NCBI GenBank assembly: GCA_963760225.1
Contig: CAVXCD010000002.1
Span: 992,001-1,056,000 of the forward strand
Source of the DNA: 13-2-20CM-66-19 sp963760225
Lineage (GTDB): Bacteria > Pseudomonadota > Gammaproteobacteria > Steroidobacterales > Steroidobacteraceae
Reading direction: 5' to 3'
DNA length: 64,000 nt
The translations under genes and the position numbers were made by a program. Of this stretch, positions 24,167-33,333 are shown in pieces. The notes beneath the pieces are model-generated. The model was not told the DNA's origin. It saw only the letters and a program-made list of their open reading frames with translations, and did not search any database. Numbering within the stretch: position 1 is the first letter of the stretch; the number at the start of each line of letters is the position of its first letter.

Positions 24167-25582
24167 TTACTCCCGCGCTTCGCGGCGATACCAGATCCAG
24201 TAAACCGCGCACAGCGCGCCGAGGAACGGCAGCCCGAACACCAGCGTCGGGCGGAAGGCGGCCGTGAACGCGGTGGTCGCCAGCACCGCGACCATGAGCG
24301 CTGCACCGAGCAGCGTCGTCGCCGGGAAGCCGCGCAGCCGAAAGCGCAACGGTGGCGCGCCGGCGCGCTCGCGCGCCCGGCGAAAGCGATAGTGGGTCGC
24401 GAAGATCATCAACCAGGTGAACATCGTGCCGAAGGAGGCGATCGCCACCATGAGGATGAAGGCGGATTTCGGCGCCACGACGCTCAGCGCCGCGGCAACG
24501 GCGATCCCGATGCTCGACAGCAGCAGTGCCTGCAGCGGCACCCCGCGGCGGTTGAGCGTGCCGAAGCGCTGTGGCGCATAGCCGGCCCGCGACAGGCTGA
24601 ACATCATGCGCGTGCTGATGTACAGCTGGCTGTTCATGGCCGACAGCGCCGCCACCAGGATCACGCCGTTGAAGATCGCGGCCGCGCCGGGCACGTGCAG
24701 CGCGCGCATGACCTTGACGAACGGACTCTCCTCGACCCCCGCCAGCGGCCAGGGCACGATCGCCAGCACCAGCGCCAGCGTCAGCAGGTAGAAAAGAATG
24801 AGCCTGATCAGCGTCGCGCGAAACGCCCGCGTCACGGCAACCTCCGGGTGCGCGGCTTCGCCGGCCGCCACCGCGATCATCTCGATACTGAAATAGCTGA
24901 AGATCGCCACGATCACGGCCACCCAGGCGCCCCACAGGCCGCGCGGCAGGAAGCCGCCGTGGTCGAGGTAGTTGTGAAAGCCGGCGCTCGGCGCCGCCGC
25001 CGCAGCCGCCCCGGGCAAGCTGGCCGGTGCGTGCCAGACGATATACCCCGCCAGCAGGATGAACAGCACGATGGCCGTGACCTTGACGGTTGCGAACCAG
25101 TACTCGATGGCGCCGAACACATTCACGCTGCGGGCGTTGGCCAAGATCAGCAGCGCCGAGAACGCCACGATCCACGGCCAGCCCGGGTAGGCGGGAAACC
25201 AGAAGCGCATGTAGAGCGCGATCGCGGTGACCTCGGTGCCGATCGCCAGCACGTTGCCCGTCCAGTAGGCGTAACGCACCAGGAAACCCGCCAGCGGGCC
25301 GATGTAAAACTCGGCGTACGCACCGAACGAGCCTGTTGTCGGGTGAGTCACCGTCATCTCGGCGAGGCATCCCATGAGCAGCAGCGCGATCAGCGCCCCC
25401 ATGAGGTAGCTCAGCAGCACCGCAGGGCCCGCAAGACTGATCGCGAAGCCGCTGCCGAGAAACAAGCCGGTGCCGATCGCGCCGCCGATGGCGATCATGC
25501 TCATGCGGCGCGCACTCAGGGTGTGCTGCAGGCCGCGCTCGCGCTCGATGATGGCGTCGAAGCTCTCGCCGCCGGCGCTCAT
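24167..25582 (-). CDS. Amino-acid permease (APC superfamily)
   Basis: The protein has 471 residues and 12 hydrophobic segments. The N-terminal consensus IAIGGAIGTGLFLGSGFAIS is the substrate-binding GxG region of the amino acid transporter family. HPTTGSFGAYAEFYIGPLAG and FSYFSIEMIAVAAGEAAHP also match GabP/AroP-like carriers. It should import an amino acid or GABA with H+. It lies about 90 bases downstream of the M1 peptidase gene on the same strand, so it may take up peptide breakdown products; that link is inference. Specificity cannot be read from sequence. Confidence 0.93.
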   Translation of the reverse strand: MSAGGESFDAIIERERGLQHTLSARRMSMIAIGGAIGTGLFLGSGFAISLAGPAVLLSYLMGALIALLLMGCLAEMTVTHPTTGSFGAYAEFYIGPLAGFLVRYAYWTGNVLAIGTEVTAIALYMRFWFPAYPGWPWIVAFSALLILANARSVNVFGAIEYWFATVKVTAIVLFILLAGYIVWHAPASLPGAAAAAAPSAGFHNYLDHGGFLPRGLWGAWVAVIVAIFSYFSIEMIAVAAGEAAHPEVAVTRAFRATLIRLILFYLLTLALVLAIVPWPLAGVEESPFVKVMRALHVPGAAAIFNGVILVAALSAMNSQLYISTRMMFSLSRAGYAPQRFGTLNRRGVPLQALLLSSIGIAVAAALSVVAPKSAFILMVAIASFGTMFTWLMIFATHYRFRRARERAGAPPLRFRLRGFPATTLLGAALMVAVLATTAFTAAFRPTLVFGLPFLGALCAVYWIWYRREARE

Positions 25583-25672
25583 CGAAGCGCTCCGGCGGCC
25601 TTCGGCCGGCGGGCCCGGCGAGCGCGGCGAGCGCGGCAGTGCGCCTGCGGGGCCGGCTCAGGCGCTGCGCCG

Positions 25673-28330
25673 TCAGCCCCCGTTCGCACCGCCACTCCTG
25701 GGCGCGCGGATGTATGCGTCAGCTTCGCCCAGCAGCAGCGCTTTTTCCGCCTGCAGCGCGCGCGCTGCCTCCATGCCGCGCGCCACGTTGACCGCCATCT
25801 CCGAGGGCACACGCGCGCGCACCCAGGCTTCGAGAGTCGGCAGCGGCACCGCCTCCCAGAAGTACTCGGGCACGTACTCCGCGGTAATCAGCGGGGCGTA
25901 CTTCGGATTGGTCGAGAGCAGCTGATCGGCGTGGGTGCTGAATGTCGTCCACGACAGCTGCGGATGCTGCTCGGCGAGCGCCACCACCAGCTGGATTCTG
26001 CGGTTCGCCGCCTGCGGCGGAATCTCCTCCGAGACCGCGATGGCAGCGGCCTGCTGCGCCAGCTGCGGGTCGCCCGCCTGCATGAGCGCCGCGTAGTCGC
26101 GCCGCTGCGCCGTGTCGTCCCTTTCCGCGCGGGCGATCGCGTGCAGGGTGTCGAAGCTCGCCGCGTCGGCGGTGCGCATTACGATGCCGAGCACCAGCGC
26201 CTGGTCGTCCGCCATTACGGCATTGTGGTCGGCGACGAAGGCGGCGAACCGGCGCCGCGCCTCGCCGATCACCTCCGCATCCCCCCACTCCCCGAGGTCG
26301 CGCAGCAGCGTACGGCGCAGTTGCTGCACGTCGGGGGTCTCCTCGAGGCGCGCATCCCAGCCGAGCCGCTGCGCCATCGGCTTGACGATGGAGCGCGCCA
26401 CGGCCGCGAAGGCCGGCTGCCCGGTGCTGCCGCGCTCGTAATGCTCGAGCGTGCCGAGCGCCGCGGCAATCTGCTCCCAGGCACGGGCATCGGCATCGTC
26501 GCCCATCGAGGTGGCCAGCGTCAGGTAGGCGCCGAGCGGCGTGCGGCCCGCCAGCACCAGCGCCCAGGTGTCATCGAGCAGTGCGATCTTGTCGCCCTCG
26601 GGCAGGGTCGCGAACGCGCGCGTGTTGCTCGTGAGGGTCGCCTCGTCGTAAGCCGCGCGGAAGAAACCGATGCCGTCGGCATTCACGCTGAGCGGCTCAC
26701 CGCAGCGACCCGCGCGCTCCGTCTGGCCGTCGCGGGTCAGCAGCAGCGGACGCGGTGTCCCGTCCGTTGCCGAGCGGATGCGCAGCGGTACCTGCCAGTG
26801 CGTGCCGGCGGGGTCGGCGCCGTGCAGCAGAAAGCGCGCCTGCGACAGGGTGAGGGTGCGCTCACCGGATGCGTCGCAGCTCGCGGCGACCGTCACCAGC
26901 GGGTAGCCGGCCTGCTCGGTCCAGTCGCGCGCGAGCGCCCCGACGTCGCGGCCGCTCGCCGCGCTCAGCGCATTCCACAGATCGGTGGCCGTCGCATTGG
27001 AGAAGGCGCGCGCCGCGATGTAGCGGCGGATGCCGTCGCGAAACACCGCGGCGCCCAGGTGCGCTTCCAGCATGCGCAGCATCGACTGGCCCTTGATATA
27101 GGTAATGGCGTCGAACACGTTGGCGGCCTGCAGCTCGTCAGCCACCGGCTGGTGCACCGGGTGCGAGGTGAGGCGGGCGTCGTCACGCATGGCGCGCTGC
27201 CTGGGTCCGTCCTGCAGCTCCCACCATTTCCAGGTCGGATTGCGCGCGTCGGTTTGCTGCGCGCCGCGCCAGGAGGCGAAGCTCTCGTTAAGCCACAGCT
27301 CGTCCCACCACGCCATGGTGACGAGATCGCCATTCCACTGGTGCGCCATCTCGTGAGCCTGTACGGCGTACACCGCCTGGCGATCGGCGATGGTGCTGGA
27401 AGCGCCCACCAGCAGCAGCTGATCGTTATAGGTGATCGCACCCCAGTTCTCCATCGCGCCGCTGAAACCGCCCGGCACGGCGATGGAGTCGAGCTTCGGC
27501 AGCGGAAAGGCATAGCCGAAATAGTCGTTGTAGTCGAGGAGGATCTGCCGCGCATTGGCGAGCGCGACCGCTGCGTCGCTCTCCCGGCCGCGCACCGCCC
27601 AGATGCCGAGGGTGGTTGCGCCGGCGCGCGCGCTGATGCGCTCGAGATGGCCGGCGCTGAATTCGACCAGGTACGAAGGCATGCGCGGCGAGCGCGCGAA
27701 AGTCACGGTGGCCAAGGCTCCGTGCACCGTGCGCCCGGCCACCGGCATGTTGGAGACCGTTGCCCAGTCCGCGGCCACCGTCGCGCTCAGCCGGAACGTG
27801 GCGCGAAAGGCCGGCTCGTCCCAGCAGGGGAACATGCGCCGTGCATCCGTGCTCTCCATCTTGGTCGACAGCATCTGCTCGCGCGTGCCGTCGGCTTTGA
27901 CGAACGACTGCACGAACAACCCGTGCGGCTGCGTCTCGAGCTTGGCGACGTAGGAAAAGCTCAGCGTATGTACGCCCGGTCGCAGCGGCTGTGCCAGCGT
28001 GAGCGTGCTCAGCTGCTGCTCGTCATCCGAACGCAGGCCGCTCACCGGCCTGCCGTCCAGGCGCACATCGCTGAGCTTCTCGTTGAGCGAATTGAAGACG
28101 ATCTCGCCGGTGGCCTTGCGCACGCGCAGCTTCACCGTCTCGCTGCCGGCGATGGTCCCCGCGCGGATGTCCGGCGTGACCACGATCGTGTAGTCGAGCG
28201 GCACCACATCCTTCGGCAGCCGGCCCGGCGCAGCATCGAAGGAGAATGGCGCCGCCGCCGCAGCTGGCGCAGCAGCGGCGAGCAGCACGACAGCAGGACC
28301 GGCAATGCGGCCGGCGGTCCAACACAGCAT
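25673..28330 (-). CDS. M1 family zinc aminopeptidase, exported
   Basis: The protein has 885 residues from the ATG at 28330, which gives a clear signal peptide (AGPAVVLLAAAAPAAAAA); the TTG six codons earlier is less likely. M1 gluzincin motifs are intact: GAMENWG (about residues 291-297), HEMAHQWNGDL with zinc ligands His326 and His330, and NESFA with Glu349. A C-terminal ERAP1-like helical domain follows. It trims N-terminal residues from peptides in the periplasm or outside. The downstream amino-acid permease on the same strand would fit scavenging of released amino acids. Confidence 0.95.
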   Translation of the reverse strand: MLCWTAGRIAGPAVVLLAAAAPAAAAAPFSFDAAPGRLPKDVVPLDYTIVVTPDIRAGTIAGSETVKLRVRKATGEIVFNSLNEKLSDVRLDGRPVSGLRSDDEQQLSTLTLAQPLRPGVHTLSFSYVAKLETQPHGLFVQSFVKADGTREQMLSTKMESTDARRMFPCWDEPAFRATFRLSATVAADWATVSNMPVAGRTVHGALATVTFARSPRMPSYLVEFSAGHLERISARAGATTLGIWAVRGRESDAAVALANARQILLDYNDYFGYAFPLPKLDSIAVPGGFSGAMENWGAITYNDQLLLVGASSTIADRQAVYAVQAHEMAHQWNGDLVTMAWWDELWLNESFASWRGAQQTDARNPTWKWWELQDGPRQRAMRDDARLTSHPVHQPVADELQAANVFDAITYIKGQSMLRMLEAHLGAAVFRDGIRRYIAARAFSNATATDLWNALSAASGRDVGALARDWTEQAGYPLVTVAASCDASGERTLTLSQARFLLHGADPAGTHWQVPLRIRSATDGTPRPLLLTRDGQTERAGRCGEPLSVNADGIGFFRAAYDEATLTSNTRAFATLPEGDKIALLDDTWALVLAGRTPLGAYLTLATSMGDDADARAWEQIAAALGTLEHYERGSTGQPAFAAVARSIVKPMAQRLGWDARLEETPDVQQLRRTLLRDLGEWGDAEVIGEARRRFAAFVADHNAVMADDQALVLGIVMRTADAASFDTLHAIARAERDDTAQRRDYAALMQAGDPQLAQQAAAIAVSEEIPPQAANRRIQLVVALAEQHPQLSWTTFSTHADQLLSTNPKYAPLITAEYVPEYFWEAVPLPTLEAWVRARVPSEMAVNVARGMEAARALQAEKALLLGEADAYIRAPRSGGANGG

Positions 28331-28393
28331 GGCCCCATTCTCGCCCAACTGCGCCCGTGTTAGGCTTGTATTTCAGCCGTCGGGGGAGGCGCT

Positions 28394-29626
28394 GTGCCTG
28401 GCATTCTGCGAGAACTGACTGGCGCGCAACTGAAGGCCTTCGTGGCCTCGCTCCTCGGCTGGTCGCTCGATGCCTTCGATTTCTTCATCTTCGTCTTCTG
28501 CCTGAAGGCGATCAGCAGCGAGTTCCATACCGACGTCAAGTCGGTGGCCGAGGGAATCTTTCTCACACTCGCGTTCCGTCCGCTCGGCGCGCTGTTTTTC
28601 GGCTGGCTCGCGGAGAAGTACGGCCGCCGTCCGATCCTGATGCTTAACGTCGTCAGCTATGCTGCGGCGCAGCTGGCCACCGCCTTCGCTCCCAACCTGG
28701 CGACGCTGCTCGTGCTGCGCGCGGTGTTCGGCTTCGCCATGGGCGGTGAGTGGGGAGTTGGCGCGGCGCTGGCGCTCGAGACCCTGCCGGCCAAGGGACG
28801 CGGTTTCTTCTCCGGCCTGCTGCAGGAAGGCTATGTCATCGGTTACCTGCTGGCGTCGCTGGTCTTCGCCTATGTGTTCGTGCACGTGGGCTGGCGCGGC
28901 ATGTTCATTATCGGCGCGAGCCCCGCGCTGCTGGTGCTGTACATTCGTTACGGCGTGGCGGAATCCCCCGCATGGCTGGCGGGCGCGGCCACGCAGCGGG
29001 CTACGGCAGCAGCGGTGTGGAGCGCGGCGAAGACTCACCTGCCGACGCTGTTGTACCTGGTGCTGCTCATGGCCTGCTTCAACGCCTTCTCGCACGGCTC
29101 GCAGGACCTGTATCCGACGTTCCTGCAGAGCCAGCATCACCTGTCCCCCGAGACCACCGGCAAGATCGCCATCGTCATGAACCTCGGAGCGCTGGCCGGC
29201 GGGATCTGCTTCGGCACCCTGTCGGAGCGCCTGGGCCGCCGACGTGCCATCGTGCTGGCGGCACTGCTGGCGCTGCCCATGATCCCGCTGTGGGCTTATG
29301 CGCAGACCGTGGTGCTGCTGGCGCTCGGCGGCTTTCTTATGCAGTTCATGGTGCAGGGTGCCTGGGGGATCGTGCCGGCGCATCTCAACGAGCTGTCGCC
29401 TCCCTCGGTGCGCGCGATCCTGCCGGGCTTCGCCTATCAGCTCGGTAACCTCGCGGCGTCGCGAATGTCACCCTTCCAGGCGGGCATCGCCGAGGCGCAC
29501 GGCGGCGACTACGCCTACATCCTCTCGTGGACGATGGCGGTGGTCGCGGTCGCGCTCATCGTGGTCACGACGCTCGGCCGGGAGGCGCGAGCCGTGGAAC
29601 TGCGCGTCGCGACTTCGCCGGGTTAG
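28394..29626 (+). CDS. MFS carboxylate/sialate:H+ symporter-like transporter
   Basis: The carrier has 410 residues and 12 hydrophobic segments. LLGWSLDAFDFFIFVFCL with an Asp in helix 1, FRPLGALFFGWLAEKYGRRP and FGFAMGGEWGVGAALALE match the branch that includes sialate, lactate and other monocarboxylate symporters. The GTG start at 28394 follows GGGGAGG. It is transcribed divergently from the M1 peptidase (about 60 bases apart) and ends at a perfect 16-bp hairpin. No sialic-acid catabolic genes are present, so a monocarboxylate is as likely a substrate as sialate. Confidence 0.9.
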   Translation: MPGILRELTGAQLKAFVASLLGWSLDAFDFFIFVFCLKAISSEFHTDVKSVAEGIFLTLAFRPLGALFFGWLAEKYGRRPILMLNVVSYAAAQLATAFAPNLATLLVLRAVFGFAMGGEWGVGAALALETLPAKGRGFFSGLLQEGYVIGYLLASLVFAYVFVHVGWRGMFIIGASPALLVLYIRYGVAESPAWLAGAATQRATAAAVWSAAKTHLPTLLYLVLLMACFNAFSHGSQDLYPTFLQSQHHLSPETTGKIAIVMNLGALAGGICFGTLSERLGRRRAIVLAALLALPMIPLWAYAQTVVLLALGGFLMQFMVQGAWGIVPAHLNELSPPSVRAILPGFAYQLGNLAASRMSPFQAGIAEAHGGDYAYILSWTMAVVAVALIVVTTLGREARAVELRVATSPG

Positions 29627-29643
29627 TTCCGCTCCAGTGGGGC

Positions 29644-29680
29644 GCAGAAGGCGTTCGCGTCGTGCGCGAACGCCTTCTGC
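29644..29680. terminator. Perfect 16-bp hairpin between convergent genes
   Basis: GCAGAAGGCGTTCGCG (29644-29659) and its exact complement (29665-29680) flank a 5-base loop TCGTG. It lies between the MFS stop (29626) and the convergent S53 stop (29697). It is the right shape for a bidirectional terminator, though neither side has a T-run. Confidence 0.7.
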
Positions 29681-29696
29681 TGTCGGCAGTGAGCAG

Positions 29697-31598
29697 CTAA
29701 GGATTGCCGGGGGTCTGCGGCACGCCCGCCGCCGGATAGTTCGTCAGGCCGAAGAGCTTGCGAACATCCGGGCTGCCATTGCCGTAGATGTAGTTGTAGT
29801 CGTGGCTCGGGTAGTCGGCGCTATAGAAGCCGTCGAACCCTGGGATGTTGCGATGGAAGAATTGCAGCTCCGCAGGCGCGTAGACGCCGCCCGCCAGCGA
29901 CTGCAGGGCACCGCGCGCATAGAGGAAGTAGTTCACGTTGCCCTGGCGATGAAACCGGCCGCGCTGCTGTTCGTAGAGGGCCAACGCGCCGACAAACTCC
30001 GGCGATGACACTGAAGTGCCGATCGTGAAATAGAATCCGCCGCCGTAGTTGACGCCGTACGCCGTAAGCACCGAGCTGTCGTCCGGGCTGCAGCTTATGG
30101 CACTGGGATCGCAGAACGAGCCGATCGGCCCGTTGAGACTGCTGAAGCCAAAGCCCCCGACCTGCATGCCGACATCGGGCAGCGTGCGCCACTGGCGCGA
30201 ATCGGTATTCGCCAACACCTGGTAGAAGGGCTTGGCAAAGACCGAGCTCACCCCTCCGCCCGCTCCCCAGTAACCACCGGACACGTTCTGACCCAGTCCG
30301 TAGATGTCGTAGGGATATTCCGGGTCGCCGAAGGCGCTCTCTCTGACGTAGGCGGAGTTCAGACTCGGGGGCGTGTTGACAGTGATCAGATTGCCGCCGC
30401 CGACGGCCGTCACGTCCGGATCATCCGCCGGCGTGCTGACACCCAGCACGAACACCGGGCTCGCACCGGGGTTGCCGTAATCGGCGCTCGGGCACAGCAG
30501 CGCGCCCTCGTCGCCGGAGCTCGCCACGAAGGTGATGCCCTGCGCGTTGCCCTGCGCGAATATCTCGTGATACTGCTTAAGGATGTAGGTGTAATCCACC
30601 CCGTCGTTGAAAGCGGGTGTGTATTCGAGCTCGCAACCGCCGAATGACGAGTTGACGATGTCGTAGGTGTTGGTGTCGACGATGTAGGTGTAGCCGTCCA
30701 TGATGTGCGGATCCGACAGGTCAGGAATGCTGACCAGCGTGACATTCGCTCCCGGGGCACCGCCGAGCACCTGCTGCACGTCGAGACTCGCCTCGAACGC
30801 GTCGGGGCCACCTATGGCGCCGCCACCGTCGACCAACACCGTCTTTACGGCCGGGTCCGGCTTACCGGTAATGGCGGTGAACTGCTCGTGGTCGAAGGCA
30901 GCCGCGACATCGCCCGGAAACAGCAGATCCCCCATGAGGATCGCGACATTGACGCCGGTACCGTCGGTGCGCGAACTGTACGCCGGATAGTCATAGGCCT
31001 GCTTCAGATCATCAAACCAATAGGATCCGGTGATCCCGTAGCGGTTGTCGACGATGGCGCCGGTGCTCTTCGCAATCGCGCCCGAGTTCACGCGGCGCTC
31101 CGGGACGCGCTCGAGCCCGAAGACCCGCACGTTCAGCGCCTGCAGCTCACCGGGCACCCGCAGCGCGCCTTGCGCGATGAAGCGCGTGCTGCCGTCCTGA
31201 CGAGTCTGCTGGTTGACGCCCACCCCGAAAGTATTCGCTACGGCGCTGACCTGACCGGTCACGTGGAAGCCATGCGCATTGCTGTCGGTCACCGTAAAGC
31301 CGTGCGCGACGAGCGCGGCTTTCGCGTTGGCCAGATCGCTCGCGCTCGGACCAAAGAGTTTCATGAACTCGGCCGGCTGCAGCCACTGCTGGTATTTTGC
31401 GGAAGCCGGATCGTGCAGCTGCGCAAGCAGACTCTCCAGCTGCTCCTGGTTGCGCAACGGCAGGTAGACCGTGAATTCAACCGTGTCGCCCGCAGACGCC
31501 GCTTGCTCGTGCGTCGCGGCCGGCGCGCCGGCGGCGAGCTGGGCGCCAAAAGCCGAAGCCAGCAGAACGCCAACACCCAGTAAATTATGGATCTTCAT
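29697..31598 (-). CDS. S53 sedolisin-type secreted protease with pro-domain
   Basis: The protein has 633 residues. It has a signal peptide (1-25), then a pro-kumamolisin activation domain (about 35-175, with SAKYQQWLQPAEF), then the catalytic domain. The Ser-Glu-Asp site is present: Glu269 and Asp273 in EASLD, Asp363 in SSGDEG (oxyanion) and Ser529 in TIGTSVSSPEF. Sedolisins are acid-active endopeptidases that mature by cutting their pro-domain. Catalytic-domain loops carry several cysteines. The C-terminus has a shortened DxxYGNGSPD calcium-type loop. Transcription starts in the 293-base region 31599-31891 and ends at the 29644-29680 hairpin. Confidence 0.93.
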   Translation of the reverse strand: MKIHNLLGVGVLLASAFGAQLAAGAPAATHEQAASAGDTVEFTVYLPLRNQEQLESLLAQLHDPASAKYQQWLQPAEFMKLFGPSASDLANAKAALVAHGFTVTDSNAHGFHVTGQVSAVANTFGVGVNQQTRQDGSTRFIAQGALRVPGELQALNVRVFGLERVPERRVNSGAIAKSTGAIVDNRYGITGSYWFDDLKQAYDYPAYSSRTDGTGVNVAILMGDLLFPGDVAAAFDHEQFTAITGKPDPAVKTVLVDGGGAIGGPDAFEASLDVQQVLGGAPGANVTLVSIPDLSDPHIMDGYTYIVDTNTYDIVNSSFGGCELEYTPAFNDGVDYTYILKQYHEIFAQGNAQGITFVASSGDEGALLCPSADYGNPGASPVFVLGVSTPADDPDVTAVGGGNLITVNTPPSLNSAYVRESAFGDPEYPYDIYGLGQNVSGGYWGAGGGVSSVFAKPFYQVLANTDSRQWRTLPDVGMQVGGFGFSSLNGPIGSFCDPSAISCSPDDSSVLTAYGVNYGGGFYFTIGTSVSSPEFVGALALYEQQRGRFHRQGNVNYFLYARGALQSLAGGVYAPAELQFFHRNIPGFDGFYSADYPSHDYNYIYGNGSPDVRKLFGLTNYPAAGVPQTPGNP

Positions 31599-31891
31599 TT
31601 GGATACTCCCCGTAAATAGCCGCTGCCGGGCCGATCCGCCGTCGGCCCACTTCAGGTCGATCCACAGCTGCAGTTCGCCTGAGTTTCTTCAAATCGATCT
31701 CACCGCGGGCACGGCGAATCAGTGATCGCGTGTCGTGACGCGGCGGCGCGAGCACGACGGACTTTACTTATTCCATACCCGTGACTGAGATCCGTGGCGC
31801 TAAACTGCACGTGCGAGGAATCGGGGTCAAACTTTTTTTAATCTGCGCTGCGGCGTCGCGCGCGTGGCCGCCGTTGCCGGCCGGCCTGCCT
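31599..31891. other. Gene-free gap upstream of the S53 protease
   Basis: No ORF with coding character is visible on either strand. The half next to 31598 is relatively AT-rich for this genome (for example TTTACTTATTCCATACCC at 31764-31781, and a run of seven T at about 31832-31838) and presumably holds the protease promoter, but no convincing -35/-10 pair can be fixed. Confidence 0.4.
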
Positions 31892-31901
31892 TCAGGCCGG
31901 C
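31880..31901 (-). terminator. Hairpin overlapping the NCS1 permease stop codon
   Basis: GCCGGCCTG (31880-31888) and CAGGCCGGC (31893-31901) form a perfect 9-bp stem with a 4-base loop CCTT. The permease stop codon lies in the stem. No T-tract follows on the minus strand, so factor-independent termination is uncertain. Confidence 0.35.
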
Positions 31902-33331
31902 AGCACCAGCTGCGCCGGGGCGCGGCGGCGCGAGGCCCGTGCGCAGGTGTAATAGAGCGCGCCCGGTACCAGCAGACCCACCACCCACGATACGTCTACA
32001 CCGCCGAGCGGCGCCACCAGCGGCCCGGTGTAGAACGAGGTCGAGAGGAACGGGATCTGAACCAGGATGCCGAGCAGATAGATGGCGATGCCGGTTGCGT
32101 TCCACCGCCCGTAGCGGCCATCGGGGTCGGACAGCGCCGGCACGTCGTAGCGCGAGCGGGTGAAGCAATAGTAGTCGACCAGGTTGATCGCGCTCCACGG
32201 CGTGAACACGGCGAGCAGACACAGGATGAAGGCCTCGAACTCCTGCAGGAAGGAGTGACGGCCGGTGAGCGCGAGCAGCACCGAAACACCGATCATCGCC
32301 AGCACGTAGCAGAAGCGGTGCCACACGGATATGCGCAGGCCACGCCGGAAGCCGCTCACGATCGTCGCCATCGACATGAAGCTGCCGTAGGCATTCAGCG
32401 ATGTCACCGTGACCTTGCCGAAGGCGATGCTGAAGTACAGCAGGCTCGCGGCCGCGCCACTGGCGCCGAGGCCGACGATATAGGCGACCTCGTGGTGCTC
32501 GAACTGCCTGCCCGCCAGGGCCGCGGCCAGCACCCCGAAGGTCATGGCTATCTGCGCACCGAGGACCGATCCCAGTCCCACGGCGGCGAATACCCGCGGC
32601 GCCGACGTGTCGCGCGGCAGGTAGCGGGAGTAGTCGGCCACGTACGGGCCGAAGGCGATCTGCCAGGACGCCGACAGGGACATCGCCAGCAGAAACTTGC
32701 TCAGCGAGAAATGCCGCTCGGCCAGCAAGCTCGGGACATCGTGGCCGGCAACCAGCCGACAGAACATATAGAAGAATGCGACCACGCCGACGACGCTCGA
32801 CAGCCGCCCGACCAGGTGAATGAAGCGATAGCCGAACAGCGTCACGACCACGATGCAGGCACTGAAGAGCAGGATGGCGACGGCATCATCGACACCGAGC
32901 AGCTGGCCGAGCGCCTGGCCGGCCAACACGCAGCCGCTGGCGGAGAAACCGATGTACATCAGGCACACCGCCACCATCGGGATGATCGCGCCGTAGACGC
33001 CGAACTGGACGCGGCAGGAAATCATCTGCGGTAAGCCGAGCTGCGGCCCCTGCGCGGCGTGCAGCGCCATGACCGCGCCGCCGATCAGCTGACCTGCGAG
33101 CAGGCCGAGCAGCGACCAGTACACATCGCCGCCGAACACCACGGCGAGCGCCCCGGTGACGATCGCGGTGATCTGCAGGTTAGCCGCCAGCCACAGGGTG
33201 AATTGACTTACGAGGCCGCCATGGCGCTCGTCATCGGGCACATAGTCGATGGAGCGGCTCTCGATCGAGGCCGGACCTGATCCGCGAGTGCTGGAAACCT
33301 GTGTGGTGTGGGGCAAGACCGGTGAAAACAC
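31892..33331 (-). CDS. NCS1 family nucleobase/cytosine permease
   Basis: The carrier has 479 residues and about 12 hydrophobic segments. FTLWLAANLQITAIVTGALA, GPQLGLPQMISCRVQFGVYG (the NCS1 PQ-x-SR-x-QFG element) and AFGPYVADYSRYLP match CodB/allantoin-type NCS1 permeases, which import purines, pyrimidines, allantoin or hydantoins with H+ or Na+. The start is a GTG only 2 bases after the msrA stop on the same strand, so it is co-transcribed with a repair enzyme of unrelated pathway. No deaminase or purine gene is next to it, and the substrate stays open. Confidence 0.92.
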   Translation of the reverse strand: MFSPVLPHTTQVSSTRGSGPASIESRSIDYVPDDERHGGLVSQFTLWLAANLQITAIVTGALAVVFGGDVYWSLLGLLAGQLIGGAVMALHAAQGPQLGLPQMISCRVQFGVYGAIIPMVAVCLMYIGFSASGCVLAGQALGQLLGVDDAVAILLFSACIVVVTLFGYRFIHLVGRLSSVVGVVAFFYMFCRLVAGHDVPSLLAERHFSLSKFLLAMSLSASWQIAFGPYVADYSRYLPRDTSAPRVFAAVGLGSVLGAQIAMTFGVLAAALAGRQFEHHEVAYIVGLGASGAAASLLYFSIAFGKVTVTSLNAYGSFMSMATIVSGFRRGLRISVWHRFCYVLAMIGVSVLLALTGRHSFLQEFEAFILCLLAVFTPWSAINLVDYYCFTRSRYDVPALSDPDGRYGRWNATGIAIYLLGILVQIPFLSTSFYTGPLVAPLGGVDVSWVVGLLVPGALYYTCARASRRRAPAQLVLPA

Positions 33332-33333
33332 CC

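Noticed and set aside
24392..28363. 1323-codon plus-strand frame over the permease and M1 peptidase genes
   Set aside because: Antisense shadow of two well-recognised genes with no domain of its own.
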